This document shows, piece by piece, positions 43,610 through 55,123 of a DNA stretch of 64,000 nt. The stretch comes from Gambelia wislizenii (Eukaryota; Chordata; Lepidosauria; Squamata; Crotaphytidae): positions 188,668,501 to 188,732,500 of the forward strand of contig JAUMIR010000004.1 in assembly GCA_030847615.1 (NCBI GenBank), read 5' to 3'. The notes beneath the pieces are model-generated. The model worked only from the letters and a program-made list of their open reading frames with translations, was not told the origin of the DNA and made no database searches. How positions within the stretch are numbered: position 1 is the stretch's first letter; every line of letters begins with the position of its first letter. The translations under genes and the position numbers were made by a program.

Positions 43610-45600
43610 AAGTCTCTAATTGGGAAGTTAACAGAACTACTGTGGCTAATTTATCCCTGCCCAGGAAAGGAAATAACTGGGTTACTGGACAAAGCTGGCT
43701 TCAAACACTCTGAACCACGGAGTCTACCAGGCTTCCAGTGATGAAGATGGATCCAAGAATAGTCCCAAACTACACACTTGATTTTTCAGGGGGACTGCAG
43801 CCCCAACTACAGCAGGTAGCTTATCCAGTTCCCAGACCCAAGAACCACCAATCCACAGGCCCTCTGACATCAGGATTCAGCTTTAGTTTGTTGGCCCTTA
43901 TCCAGCCCATTAAAGAATCTAAGCACTACTCCAACACTTTCACAGACCCAGATGACTCCAATGACAAGGAGAAATAATGATAGACCCAAATCCACAAATC
44001 CCTAGTGACCAACAGTTTCATATAGGTAGTAAACAGCATGGAAGACAAGATGGGACCCTGTGGTATTCAACTGTACAATGACCATGGGACTGAACAGGAG
44101 TCCCTCCCAATGTCACTCTCTGGAACTGACCTTGCAGATAGGAGTGGGACCACTGTGACAGAATGCCTCCCACTCCCATCTGATAGAACTAATAGGATAC
44201 CATGATCAAAGGTATCAAAAGCTGCTGAGAGATCCAGAGGGTAGCATGCCCCCATTTTTCCCTAGGAGCAGGTCATCATTCAGAGCAACCCAAGCTATCT
44301 TGGTACCATCCCCTGGCTTGAAACCAGACTGAAATTAGTCTGGATAATCTTTTTCCTGCAAGAACATCTGAAGTTGTACAGCTACTGCATGCTCAAGTAC
44401 TAATAACATGCTAAAAGGGGACATTAGTGATAGAGTGGTACTTCATCCATACCTCTGGGTCCAGGGAGGTTCTCTTCAGGAAAGGGTACCCTACAACCTC
44501 CTTCAAGGCAGAAGGGCTGACATAATGAGTCCTCAAACCCATCCAATTAGTCATGTCTGCTAGCTCTTACAAGCCAAGATGGGCAAGGTTCAAGATTGCA
44601 TGTGGTGAGATGGACTAATTCAGGCATCTTATCCACATCATCAGGATGCACCAAAATTGATCCCAATAAAATTATTCAGATGGCACACTGGACACTTTCC
44701 TAAATTCTGTGACAACTGTGGCATCAAGTTCTGACTGAATATTGGTGGCTTTCTCCTCAAGGTACCTAGTCTAATATCCTGGCCTCTCTGAGCCTGATCA
44801 CAAAAGTCTCTTCACCAAAACAGCATTGCTAGGTGGCATATTAAGGACAGAATAGTAGAGGCATAATAAGATCTTTTTGCCAAATTCACTACCAAATAGT
44901 AGGCATAATGTAGGGTCTTTTCTTTTCTTTTCTTTTTGTTCCTTTATAGTGTGTGACCTATGCTATCTGCATTCTAGTCTTTGTCCAAGTTGCTTAATTG
45001 TCCATAAATCTTCTATAAACCAAGGTGAATTACAGGCTGCATAGAACTAGAGTGAGCACTTAGGGGTATCAATGGCCCTTTATGTCTCACCATTCCATAG
45101 TGAGACCAAGTCTGCAACAGAATTATCAGCCCTATCAGCTAGAAAATGCCCTCAGAGCATTCAATAATCCTTCAGTTCCATAAGTCTCCATCTCCATCTT
45201 AATCAGTCCCCTCATTTCTGCAGAAAGGGTTCAGTACCACCAAACCAAACTTCACAAGGAAGTGATCTGACCATGACAATGTGGTTGAGGTCCCCCCCCA
45301 CATCAATCATCTATCCAATAGCAAAAGCCAGGTCTAAGGTATGTCCCTCCATATGAGTCAAGCCAATGATGTGCTGAAACAGCCCCCTAGTTCTCAGGGT
45401 AGCCATGACGTCCTGAGCAGGCCACATCAGGACAGCCTTGGTATGGATGCCGAAGTCCCCCAGAACCACAGTGCTGCGGTTAATAGGATTGCTATGGATT
45501 ACATCTGTATTAACTGGCTGGGTGCAAGACTACAAATTGCTTTAACAACAGATTCCATCTTTTGTTAAACAAATGTACTCAACAGAATACAGTGTTGGAG
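43610..45600 (-). mobile_element. L2-like LINE: endonuclease end and RT, decayed
   Basis: On the minus strand, 45550-45230 gives VVLGDFGIHTKAVL...THMEGHTLDLAFAIG, the end of an APE-type endonuclease. 44255-44067 gives LDLSAAFDTFDHGILL, an RT block. 44090-43740 gives IPQGPILSSMLFTTYM and LMGWIRANKLKLNPD, then VCSLGLFLDPSSS. The remainder to 43610 is the post-RT block. There are many frameshifts and stops. Confidence 0.75.
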
Positions 45601-45689
45601 AAAGAGGTTACAACATGTAGGTAAATGATCTTCAGAAGATAGATCAGGGCTTTTAGATACAGTTATTTTTCTTGGATTTTGTTAGATCC

Positions 45690-46152
45690 TTTTTTATCGC
45701 CGCTTCACATGACTGCTCAGGTGAGTGCAACAGTCAGGAGCACCTGTTATCAGCTTCGGCAGATATGCCAACTGCGCCCTTACCTTGAGACAAAGGATCT
45801 ATGAACTGCATGCACTGGTAACCTCACAACTCGACTTCTGCAATGCTGTCTACATGGGGCTACCCTTATACCTAGTTCAGAAACTACAACTGGTGCAAAA
45901 TATGGCAGCCAGGTTAGTCACTGGGAAATCGAGAAGGGAGCATATTACTCCACTCTTGAAATCCCTTCACTGGTTGCCTATCAGATTCCAAGCACAGTAT
46001 AAGGTGTTGGTAATGGCCTATAAAGCCCTACATGGCCTAGGTCCAACCCACATAAGGGATCGCCTCCTCCCATATAATCCACCCTGTACCCTTAGATCTT
46101 CTGAGAGGGGTTTATTGCAACCAATGAGATCTAGGACTTTTTCGGATGAGGG
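45690..46152 (+). mobile_element. L2-like LINE, post-RT fragment
   Basis: The plus frame 45725-46159 reads LVTSQLDFCNAVYMGLPLYLVQKLQLVQNMAARLV, LLKSLHWLPIRFQAQYKVLVMAYKALHGLGPTHIRDRLLPY and LRSSERGLLQPMRSRTFSDEG. It is about as well kept as the copy at 11586 and belongs to the same group. It is truncated on both sides; the 3' tail is missing. Confidence 0.82.
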
Positions 46153-46709
46153 TTTATAACGCTAGCAGCCTCGTCCCTGTTGCGAGGCTGTAGCGCTGCA
46201 GGGTGTCCCTTTCAGATGATGCTCTGCCCTGCTGATCCTCTGCCGGTACTGTTGCGTAACCGCAGGGACGCAGCAGCATTATATTTGGCAGTTTTCTAAT
46301 CATGAAAGTTGATCTCTCATGAGAAGACGTGAGCCCAGGAAATTCAAAAATAAAAAGAGAAATGCACAAGAAAAAAGTTACACCAAGCACCTAAACACAC
46401 TATAAACATTACAAGTAACCCGGGGAGGGTACAAAAAAGAGGGTAACTTACTTGGATGTCCCGATATCACCCGAAAGTGTTCTGGCAGGACCATCCATTG
46501 ATGCTGGAATCTCGCCAGCAAAATGGGGCACATTGTCACACACAGGCAAATCCGGAACAGAAACGCTACGGAAGATCAATTGCCGGCTTTCCCCCAACAT
46601 TAAAAAAGAATGCCCCTGTTAACAGCAGCAGAGTTCTTGGGAGATGATGGGGAATGACGACGTCTGATAAGGAAGCCCTTTTGCAATCTCATAGCATCAT
46701 AACACCATT
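46153..46709. mobile_element. TIR element, copy 7, left part (split by L1)
   Basis: From about 46310 it matches copy 5 ('ggaaattcaaaaataaaaag', 'cctaaacacactataaa', 'acttacttggatgtcccgatatcaccc', 'gataaggaagcccttttgc'). It is interrupted at 46709; the right end resumes at 54191-54224. The left boundary is uncertain. Confidence 0.65.
46698..46709. repeat. Target duplication of the L1, left copy
   Basis: CATAACACCATT, identical to 54191-54202 on the other side of the L1. Confidence 0.85.
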
Positions 46710-47048
46710 AAAAAAAATGTTTTTATTACATCATCCATATTATAAATGCATTATTATTTACAATTGTTTACAATTTCTTTTACAATTTACAATTTATATA
46801 TCGTCATCATAAAAATTGATTTTATACAATACATCATAAAAAATGTATCTTTGGATGTTACCATTGTATTTCAACATAATCATAACTAACAATATTTGCA
46901 ATATTTAATTCACCCTTTTCCTTCTTCTCTGTTGACTTCTTTGAATTTGTACAGTTTTGGCGTAAGAAGATTACAGCTATACACTTCCATTTCTTTTGAC
47001 TTTATTTCCGTACTTATCTCTTGCTCCTATATAGCTCTGTATTAACTC

Positions 47049-47051
<3 letters not shown>

Positions 47052-47082
<31 letters not shown>
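47052..47082 (+). repeat. (TA)n microsatellite in the L1 3' region
   Basis: A TA run followed by a short CA run. Confidence 0.95.
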
Positions 47083-47083
<1 letters not shown>

Positions 47084-47203
47084 ACACACACACATATACG
47101 CGTCAATACGCATATACACCTACAAATAGATATACATTATATATGTATTTATCTTTTCTTCTAACCCACTGGGATCTTTTACTTCCTATAATAGTAGGCT
47201 AGT

Positions 47204-50200
47204 TCATATTTCTCCTTTTTCTTCCCAGTAATCTATTACCAGTCTCCATTCTTCTTTCAACTTCGCCTGTTTCTTGTTTCGCAGTTTACTTGTAAGAATG
47301 TCAAGTTCAAACATATCGATTACTTTATCTTTCCACTCCTTTATACTGGGACATTCTTTCATTTTCCATTTCCTCACTATTATGAGTCTAGCCACTGTAA
47401 TCAAATATAATATAGTCCTCCAATTTTTGTTTCCTTTCTTATCTCTATTTTCTTTAATTATATTTAGCAAATACAGTCCCAGGGCAAATTCTATTTCCTC
47501 TCTTAAGATTAGTTTCATCATTTCATGCACTTGATTCCATTTTTTAAAAATTTTTTTGCAGTGCCACCACATATGAATTAATGACCCCTGATTTTTTCCA
47601 CATTTCCAGCATGTACTCGATATTGTATTATTCATCTTGTTTAATCTTTTCGGAGTGTAATACCACCTTAGCGCTATTTTCAAGTAATTCTCTTTTAATA
47701 GCTGGCATGCTGTGAATGTGAAAGATCTCCTCCTCGCTAACTCCCAATCCTCTATATCAATAGATCTTCCTAAATCTCTTGCCCATTTTAACATGTATTC
47801 CTTTACATAATCTTGCTCCATTTGTCTCATTAACAATATATTGTATAATTTCCCAATAGCTTTTTGTTTGTTTTTATCCCTAAGAACTTTATCCAGTTTA
47901 TTGTATTCCCCCTCAAAGCCGCCTTTTTAAAGATCTTCTATAGATCGTTCTTTCAGCTGTAAATATGTAAACCAGTTTATGTTATATCTCATCTGTAGTA
48001 TATCTTTGGATTCTAATATAATCTGGCTCTCATTTCCTTTCTTAACCATATCCTCATACCTAATCCATTCACTTGTCTTATACCATCTGGGCAAGAAGGC
48101 TTCCTGGGGGGAAATCCATAATGGGATCTTATAATAAAATACCCTTTTCACTTTATCCCAAACTTTCAATAAACCGTTTCTAATACAATGGCTCGTAAAA
48201 CTTTTGTTCGCTTTTTCTTTGTCATAAAATATATAGGCATGCCAGCCAAATCTGGCGTCGTGACTCTCCAGATTCAATAACCCATCATCATTTAGATTTA
48301 TCCATTCTTTTATCCAAATCAGTGCAGATGCCTGATAATACAGCTGTAAATCTGGAAGGTCACAACCGCCCCTAAATTTAGAATCTATTAAGTATGCCCA
48401 TTTAAATCTCGATGTTTTCTTCCCCCATATGAATTTCCGTAGATCTTTGTTCCAGTTGTCAAAAAAAATTTTCATTGTTCACAATAGGCAAGTTTTGAAA
48501 AAGAAATAGTATTTTTGGGAGCACCACCATTTTTATTGCCACAGTTCTGCCCAGCAAAGATAGATTTAATTTGGACAATCTTTCCATATCCTTATTTATC
48601 TCTATCCACATTTTTTTATAATTATTTTCAAACAAACCAATGTTTCGTTTTGTTAGCCATATCCCTAAATACCTTGCCTTTTTACCTATGTTGCATCCTG
48701 GTTTGGTTTATCTCTTAGATCTTCTTCTTTTTCTGTCATGTTTTTAGTGCTTATAATGGTTTTATCTTTGTTAAGTTTAAATCCAGAATGTACCCCAGAT
48801 TCAGTTATCGTATTCAAACATACTTCTATTTGACCTTTGGGTTCTTCCATGAATATGATCAGATCGTCTGCAGAAGCTTTTAGTTTGTTCGTAAATCCTC
48901 TGGTCTTTATTCCTGGGATTTCCTTGCTAGCTCTTATCTTTCTGTTTAGTACATCAAGCACCAGGATAAATAGCAGAGGTGAGATAGGACATCCCTGCCT
49001 TGTGCCTTTGTTTATTTTAAATGTCTCTGTCTGCTCTCCATTAACTATAAGCTGCGCTGATTATTCAGTATATATTTTTTCAATTCTATTACAAAATCTT
49101 TCACCTAATCCCGATCGTCTCATTACCTCCATCATAAAATCCCATTCTATGTTATCAAAAGCTTTTTCTGCGTCTACCATCAATAATCTAATTTTTTCTC
49201 TTTATGGACTTCAAAGTATTCCAATGTGTTTATCACTGTTCTGATGTTATCGCTTATTTTTCTCCTGGGTATGAAAACATTTTGGTCATCAGTGACTAGT
49301 TCTGTAATTATTTGTTTTAGCCTATTGGCCAGAATCATAGCATAAATTTTATAATCTATATTTAATAAGGAGATAGGCCGATAATTACTAACTTCCCTAC
49401 CATCATTTCCTTCTTTCAATATTAGGAATATATTGGCATTTTTCCAGGTCTCAGGAATCCCTTTGGCTTCTATCTGATTGAACAGTTTATAAAGTGGCAT
49501 TGCAAGTTCTGTTTCAAACTTTTTATAAAATAATGCCGAGAAACCATCCGGTCCTCGTACTTTGTTTTCTTTTAATTCCTGAATTGTTTTAGAGATTTCT
49601 GCAACTGAAATTGTACTGTTCAACTTTTGCAAATGTTCCTCTCCCAAAACTTTGAAACCTTGTTTGTTTAGATATGATGTCATATTGTGTATTTCTTCTT
49701 GACTTTTTATTTTCCCGCTAAATAACCCACTATAATATGCTTTAAACTCTTCTTTAATCTCATTTTGTTTAGTTGTTACTTGCTTTCCACGTCTTATTTC
49801 CGTAATCATTTTTTTCTCAGATGCTCTCCTTAGTCTATAAGCTAACCATTTACTTGATTTATTTGCATATTCAAAATTAATTTGTCTTATTCTTCTCATG
49901 TTCTTTTCAAGTATCATCAGTTTCCATATTTAGTTGTGTTTGAATAAGTTTGATTTGACGTAATGTTTTTTCCTTAGTTGGCTCGTCTCTCAATTTTTTC
50001 TCTTTCTTTTTCAATTCTTTGATCAGAAAATTGTACTTCTCTGTATTTTGTTTCTTGACTCCTGCACCTCTTTTAATCAATAATCCCCTGAAAACAGCCT
50101 TTCCAGCATCCCAAATAGTTTTTAGCTTACATTCTTTATTATCATTTTCTTCAAAATATAAAGTAATATCCTTCTTTAATTTCTGAACAAACCCTTCATC

Positions 50201-50965
50201 CTTTATTAAATTTTCATTCAATCTCCAACTCATTATTCTTTTTGCCATACTCAATTGTCAATTTAATTGGGTTGTGATCTGACACTGTCCTAACCATAAT
50301 TTCCATGTCCAAAATAATTGACCACAAATTTTTGGAGATTAAGAACGTATCAATCCGTGACATGGATTTATGTCTTTCAGAAAAAAATGTAAAACCTTTC
50401 TTCCTGCCGTGTATTTTTGTCCAGACGTCTTCTAACCCAAATTCCTCTGTAATATCAAAAAAACTTAAGGGTATTTTTTTTTTGTCTCCCTTTCCTTTTT
50501 TATATGATCTATCCACATTTGGGTCAAGGACTCCATTGAAATCTCCTAATAGAATCATAGATCCTTTCACATGCTTTTCAATTTGTTTATATATATATAT
50601 ATATATATATATATTTCTTCTTTCATATTTGGTGCATAAACTCTTATTATGACTGTTTTTAGGTTTTGAAAAGTTATTTCAACTGCTATGTATTAACCCT
50701 CCTCATCCTTAAATAGTTCTTTTGCAAAGTACTTCTGATTTATATATAACGCTATTCCTCTCTTTTTCTTTATACTGTTAGCCAAATAAAACAATTGACC
50801 CAATTTAGCATTTCTTAAAAATCTATAATCTTTTTTTATCTTTGTTTCTTGAATACATATTATATCATTTTTTTGTTTTGCTAAATCGGGAAAGATCCGT
50901 CTCCTTTTATATTCTGAGTTAAGTCCTTTCACGTTCCATGAACATATTTTAATTGCCATTTTCAC
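47204..50965 (-). pseudogene. L1 ORF2: endonuclease, reverse transcriptase, C-terminal zinc motif
   Basis: 50965-50693 gives KICSWNVKGLNS...IICIQETKI, the N-terminal part of the APE-like endonuclease. 50570-50214 gives LLGDFNGVLD and VSDHNPI, its C-terminal catalytic blocks. 49917-49180 gives NKVRGPDGFSALFYKKF and PISLLNIDYKIYAMILANRLK, RT fingers. 48961-48686 holds KASADDLIIFM, the RT active site (usual F is S, both aspartates kept). 47836-47204 gives CWKCGKNQGSLIHMWWHC, C-x2-C-x8-H-x4-C. At least five frameshifts or stops separate these pieces. The intact protein nicks target DNA and copies L1 RNA; this one cannot be made whole. Confidence 0.88.
50588..50614 (+). repeat. (AT)n repeat inside L1 ORF2
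   Basis: A pure AT run interrupts the endonuclease coding part (between the frames ending at 50693 and starting at 50570), so it contributes to the broken frame. Confidence 0.92.
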
Positions 50966-52073
50966 TTTGGTTAATTTGTCCTAATTCTTCTTCACTTTCT
51001 ATATTTTCTCCTAGATCTTCTTCTTCTTCCTTTTCCAGTTCTATCTCTGAGTCTACCTCCTCTACATATACCTCCTCCTCTCTCTCCTCCTCCTCCTCTT
51101 TCTCTAGTTCTTGTTGCTTTTCCTCTAATTCTTGTTGTTTTTCTCCATCTAAGTCTATGTCCTTTTGATTTCGAGTCCTTCTTGCTTCCTGATCTATCCT
51201 TTCTGGCTGTTTTTTCTGTCGTCTTTCCTTTTCTTTTTCAAATTTCCTACAAAATTCTTCTGCCTTTTGGATTGGATCTATTTTATATCTCCTTTGTCTA
51301 AATGTGAAGGAGACTCCTTCTATTTTATTCCATCTATAGTATATACCATTTTTAGATAATAACTGTGTAATCATTTTATAGTTTTGTCTTTTTTTCAGAA
51401 TTACAGTTGGTATATCTTTGAAGATCTTTAATTCTTCTCCTCCAATCTTAAATGAGTCTCTATAACTTTGTTGCAATATTCTCTCCCTTATTTTAATTTT
51501 ATTCAACTGACTACTATATCTCTTAGGAGTTTCTTTTCTTTAGCAATCGTTGAGTTGATTCGAAACATCTTTTCTGTCACCTCCTCCAAGTACTCCTTAT
51601 CCAATTCCGTAAATTTTGCTAATTCTGGTATCACCCTCTCAAATAGGTTCTCATTCACTTTTTCTGATAAACTTCTTAATTTTAAACATTTTTCTCTATA
51701 TCTTATTTCTTGAATTAACATAAATTCCTCTCCCTTATTTTGTTTCTCTTGCATCTTTACTGTAATCCTTTCCACCTCTTGAGATTTTCCCTTTAACGTT
51801 TCTATTTCTTTCTTCATTCCTTCCATCTCTTTGTTTATTTTATCAAGTCTTTCCCTAAAATCTGTTTCTTTTTTTATAATCCTGTTTGATTTCTTTTCTG
51901 ATATCTTTTAATTCATTTCTTATTTCTTATTTAAAGTTCCTAAGTTATGTTCTTAACTCTTCTAATATTAAATTTTGAATTTCTGGTACTTTTGGCATTT
52001 CCTGTGATCCTTTCTTTGTTGTGATTGTCTGAACTTGCAGTTGCACCGTCGCTTGTCTTGTACTGTATGCCAT
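50949..52073 (-). pseudogene. L1 ORF1 (RNA-binding protein) with acidic C-terminal tail
   Basis: The ATG at 52073-52071 opens MAYSTRQATVQLQ. In-frame stops and a frameshift follow in the leading coiled-coil part. 51826-51503 holds coiled coil (MEGMKKEIETLKGKSQEVERI) and the start of the RRM (LRSLSEKVNENLFERVIPEL). A frameshift at 51503 separates it from 51506-50949, with ILQQSYRDSFKIGGEELKIFKDIPTVILKKRQNYK and the end of the C-terminal domain. A long Glu-rich tail follows (about 51130-50960). ORF1p trimerises and coats L1 RNA. The acidic tail is unlike human ORF1p. Confidence 0.8.
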
Positions 52074-54190
52074 TTTCTTATATTTTAATTTTTCTTGGTT
52101 CTGTTATTTTCCTGTTTTATTTGTTTATCTATTTGTTTTCTCCCTGATTTTCAGCGTTACACTAAAAAGTATAACTTTCTATTTTTGATCTTTTCTCTTT
52201 CTCTTTATACTTAGTTGTTATCTTTCATCAACTTGTCTGTTCTAATTACTCTGTTATCACCATTATTTTGTTCTATACTAACTTTCTGTTTAAAATTCTT
52301 CTTTTTAGTTAAGACCCTTCCTCCTAGCTGTTTCTCAAATTGTTCTCAATTTTCAAAATCAATCAGTTCAAATTTTCAAGTTTTAAAAATGAAAATACAA
52401 TATAATATTCCATTAACACCACCACCATAATCATAACTCTAATGCATTAATTATATAGTAAATATTATCCCCGAGTTCATTCTGTTTCTCCCACTTCTAT
52501 AAGAAGTAATGAATAAATGAATAATTAATAATCAATACCCAATCAATAATCAATTAAATCAACCAATTACTTATTCAATATTTCATTGACACCACCACCA
52601 TAATCATAACTCTAATTCATTGACTATAAAATAAATATTATCCCCTAGTTCATTCTAATTCTCCATACAATTTATACTAATCATAAATTTCACTCAATTT
52701 CATTCAATTCAAATTCTATTTTTTCTTATAATTTTGTTAAATTTCATTAAATTTTCCTTCAGATTCCTTTAATTCATTACTTAATTATTTACTTAATTAC
52801 TTAATTAATTAATTCTATTTGTATTATAGTTCAATGAAGTCTATATTTAAATCAATCCTTCTAAATTTAGGTTAATTTATACCGTTTATACCCTTTGTCC
52901 CCTTCTCATATAGTCAACGTATAATCAATATAAACAAATAATCAATATAATCAATATAATCAATATATTCAAAATATTGTGTTCCCTTCTCTTCCCTTCC
53001 CTCCCCTTCCCTCCCACTTCCCTCTTGCTTGCTGCTGCTGTTATATCTTCTTTCTTCTATCTTCTTTCTTCTTCCTCTTCTCTTTACCTTTCCCCCCCTC
53101 CTTTCTTCTTGCTTCCCTCCTTTCCGACTTCTCTCCAAACCCTCTCGGCTAAAGTGATCAGTTGATGAAATTTATATAGTCACTTCTAATTCCTTTCTTT
53201 TCTTATTTGTTGCCTCCCCCTTCTATAATTCTACAGTTTCCATCATTCTAATATTTTGACTTAACTTATTTGTTTTTACAACCAGCTCATATCCAGTTCA
53301 GTCCAGTTCAGTCTCCTTAAATCCTTAGGTTTTTCTTTTCTTTTCCAAGTTCCAGATTTAATGTATGAGAGTGTACTCTAATCCTACTTTTTAATCTGTT
53401 CCCGTCCAGCTGATCCTCATTAGCCGGTTCACCCACTTTCGTTTTAGCTTTGCAGTCTCTCAATAGTCCAAATTTCATCAAACAAACTTAAACTTAAGCT
53501 TGTAGCTTAACCTCTCCTTCTTCTGTATAACTCAAAAAGAAAAATTGGGAGTTTATATGCTGATTTGTATTTACTATTATTTTTTCCCCTTTTAAGGAAA
53601 GGCAAGAGAGAAGCCCAGTATACTTAACTTCTGGAGGGAGGGGTTACACCTCGGAGGGCTTGCTTATTTCAGTTTCTTTCCTCCGCTTTCCTCCCAGCTA
53701 ATAGCTCTCTATGGATACTCCTCTCCATTGTCCTTCCTCCTTTTGTCCTTCCTCCTCCTCTTTACTTTTACTTCCAACTTTCCAATTTCCCTCCAGAGCC
53801 GCTTTTCTGTTAAAGTATCTTGTTGAATCCTCTTCCACAAAAATGGAATCAACTTAACCTTGTTTGTTCTTCAGCTTTCTCTTTCTGTAAGAAAAAGAAA
53901 CTCCACTTGTCAAGTTGGAGCACAGAACAGCTAGTAGCCCATAACGGGCTCCACTTCACTACCAGAGTTCCCCTTCTCCGCGACCCCGAGGGTGAAAGGA
54001 ACCTCCATTCCTACACACCCTGGGGCAGCTGCAGAGGCTTTGAGGGGTTCCTCTTGCTCCCCTATCCTTCCCCAGATGGGGAGAGCCTTCGAAATGTCAT
54101 TTCCAAAGCACTGGTAGCTGCAGTAGAACGGGGCTGGAATGGAGCTCAGCCTCCAGTGTCCGTTGCCTCTGCCCTCACAACCGGAAGTCC
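52074..54190 (-). promoter_or_regulatory. L1 5' untranslated region, likely internal promoter
   Basis: About 2.1 kb without a domain. The outer part (53600-54190) is GC-richer than the rest; its first bases hold an ETS-like CCGGAAGT on the plus strand (54181-54188). The part next to ORF1 (52080-52900) is very AT-rich with repeated 'ccaccaccataatcataactctaat' blocks near 52423 and 52592. A promoter is inferred from position only. Confidence 0.5.
52415..52640. repeat. Direct repeat pair inside the L1 5' region
   Basis: 'caccaccaccataatcataac' with a following 'aaatattatcccc' block occurs near 52417-52472 and again near 52591-52645, about 174 bp apart. It may be a tandem 5' monomer remnant. Confidence 0.65.
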
Positions 54191-54224
54191 CATAACACCA
54201 TTTTTGATGTGTTTGATAATCTCC
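54191..54224. mobile_element. TIR element, copy 7, right end
   Basis: After the duplicated CATAACACCATT the sequence continues 'tttgatgtgtttgataatctcc', matching the right end of copies 5 and 8. Together with 46153-46709 it makes one element cut by the L1. Confidence 0.8.
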
Positions 54225-54539
54225 TTAGCCCAGTGTTCAAACCACTACACTAAGCTGGGTCTGTTAGATCCTTATAGGAACATACTGTAAATCCATGTTT
54301 GTCTCATTTTTGCATTTAAGAACGAGAAATATCCATTTTCTTTTTTCTTTTTTCCCCAGGGATAGCTTTGCATGTTCTCAGTAAAAATATTTGCATTTGC
54401 CAGAATACTTTTGTATAAATTCTAAGAATGTTTTTTGTTCAAACTACAGTTGCAAATACCTAGTTGCACTGACTTTTGAAAAGTATGAGCACTCGATATT
54501 TTGTTTGTATCTTTTGTTTATCAATGAGCCTGTCTTTCC
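54225..54539. other. No gene seen
   Basis: Short unassigned spacer between the split element and the next TIR element. Confidence 0.4.
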
Positions 54540-54849
54540 AGAGATTATCAGACAAGGGGGAATATGCCAAAAAATTCCTTTCCCAACCGCATCAGAAGAT
54601 CCCCAAAAGAACAGAAAGGGAGACCTTAACAGATGCCATGTCCTTCTGCTATTCCAGGGGTGTAGCGCTGCCACAGAAGAGGCTTCCATTTTCAATTGAT
54701 GGGGAGAAGCCGCAAATTAAAAGAGACACCTTACTGGTGCCCACAATCCACCCCCGGAACGCTGGAGGACAATGTCATCTGGTAAGGTCACCCCTTCCTG
54801 TTCTTGTAGCAGTCTTCTGAAGTGGTTTTTGATGCATCTGATAATCTCC
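54540..54849. mobile_element. TIR element with long inverted arms, copy 8
   Basis: The ends are AGAGATTATCAGACAAGG and GCATCTGATAATCTCC. About 60 bp further in, 'gaacagaaagggagaccttaacagatgcc' mirrors the reverse complement of the right side 'catctggtaaggtcaccccttcctgttc'. No clear 3-bp duplication is seen (TCC left, TTT right). Confidence 0.7.
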
Positions 54850-55123
54850 TTTGTGCTTGCTGTGTGTGTATGTTTTGATTGACAGAGGAAAATAGGGAGT
54901 AGTTTAGCATAGAAATGTTTTGTGCAAATTGTAAATGCCTCACCAAAAAAAATTAAAGTGTCCTTTTCTTACATTCTCTTATACAGGAGACAGGAAATCC
55001 CATGGAGATTGTCCCATCAAGAATGAGAAATTTTGTGAATATTCTTCATGTCATTTACTCCTTCTTGAAGAGAAGTTGGGGAGAAAGAGCCTCCCTGATT
55101 AGTGGTGGTCAGACACAAATTTT

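Larger units (their letters stand above)
46710..54190 (-). mobile_element. Full-length L1 LINE (about 7.5 kb), mutated
   Basis: Bounded by the 12-bp repeat CATAACACCATT. In order on the minus strand are a 5' untranslated region of about 2.1 kb (54190-52074), ORF1 (52073-50949), ORF2 (50965-47204, overlapping ORF1 by 17 bp) and a 3' untranslated region with TA and CA microsatellites (47203-46710). The element starts GGACTTCCGG. It has almost no poly(A); it ends with a T-run then AA. Both reading frames carry stops and frameshifts. It landed inside TIR element copy 7. Confidence 0.88.

Noticed and set aside
43610..46152. A second twin-priming structure made of the minus-strand L2-like part (43610-45600) and the plus-strand part (45690-46152)
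   Set aside because: The orientation fits, but both parts contain the same post-RT block (LTSQLE.. and LVTSQLDFCNAVYMGL) and differ strongly in decay. They are better read as two separate insertions.
52977..53165. Ser/Phe/Pro-rich frames around 50950-53165 on the plus strand
   Set aside because: They are antisense shadows of the purine-rich L1 ORF1 and its 5' region.
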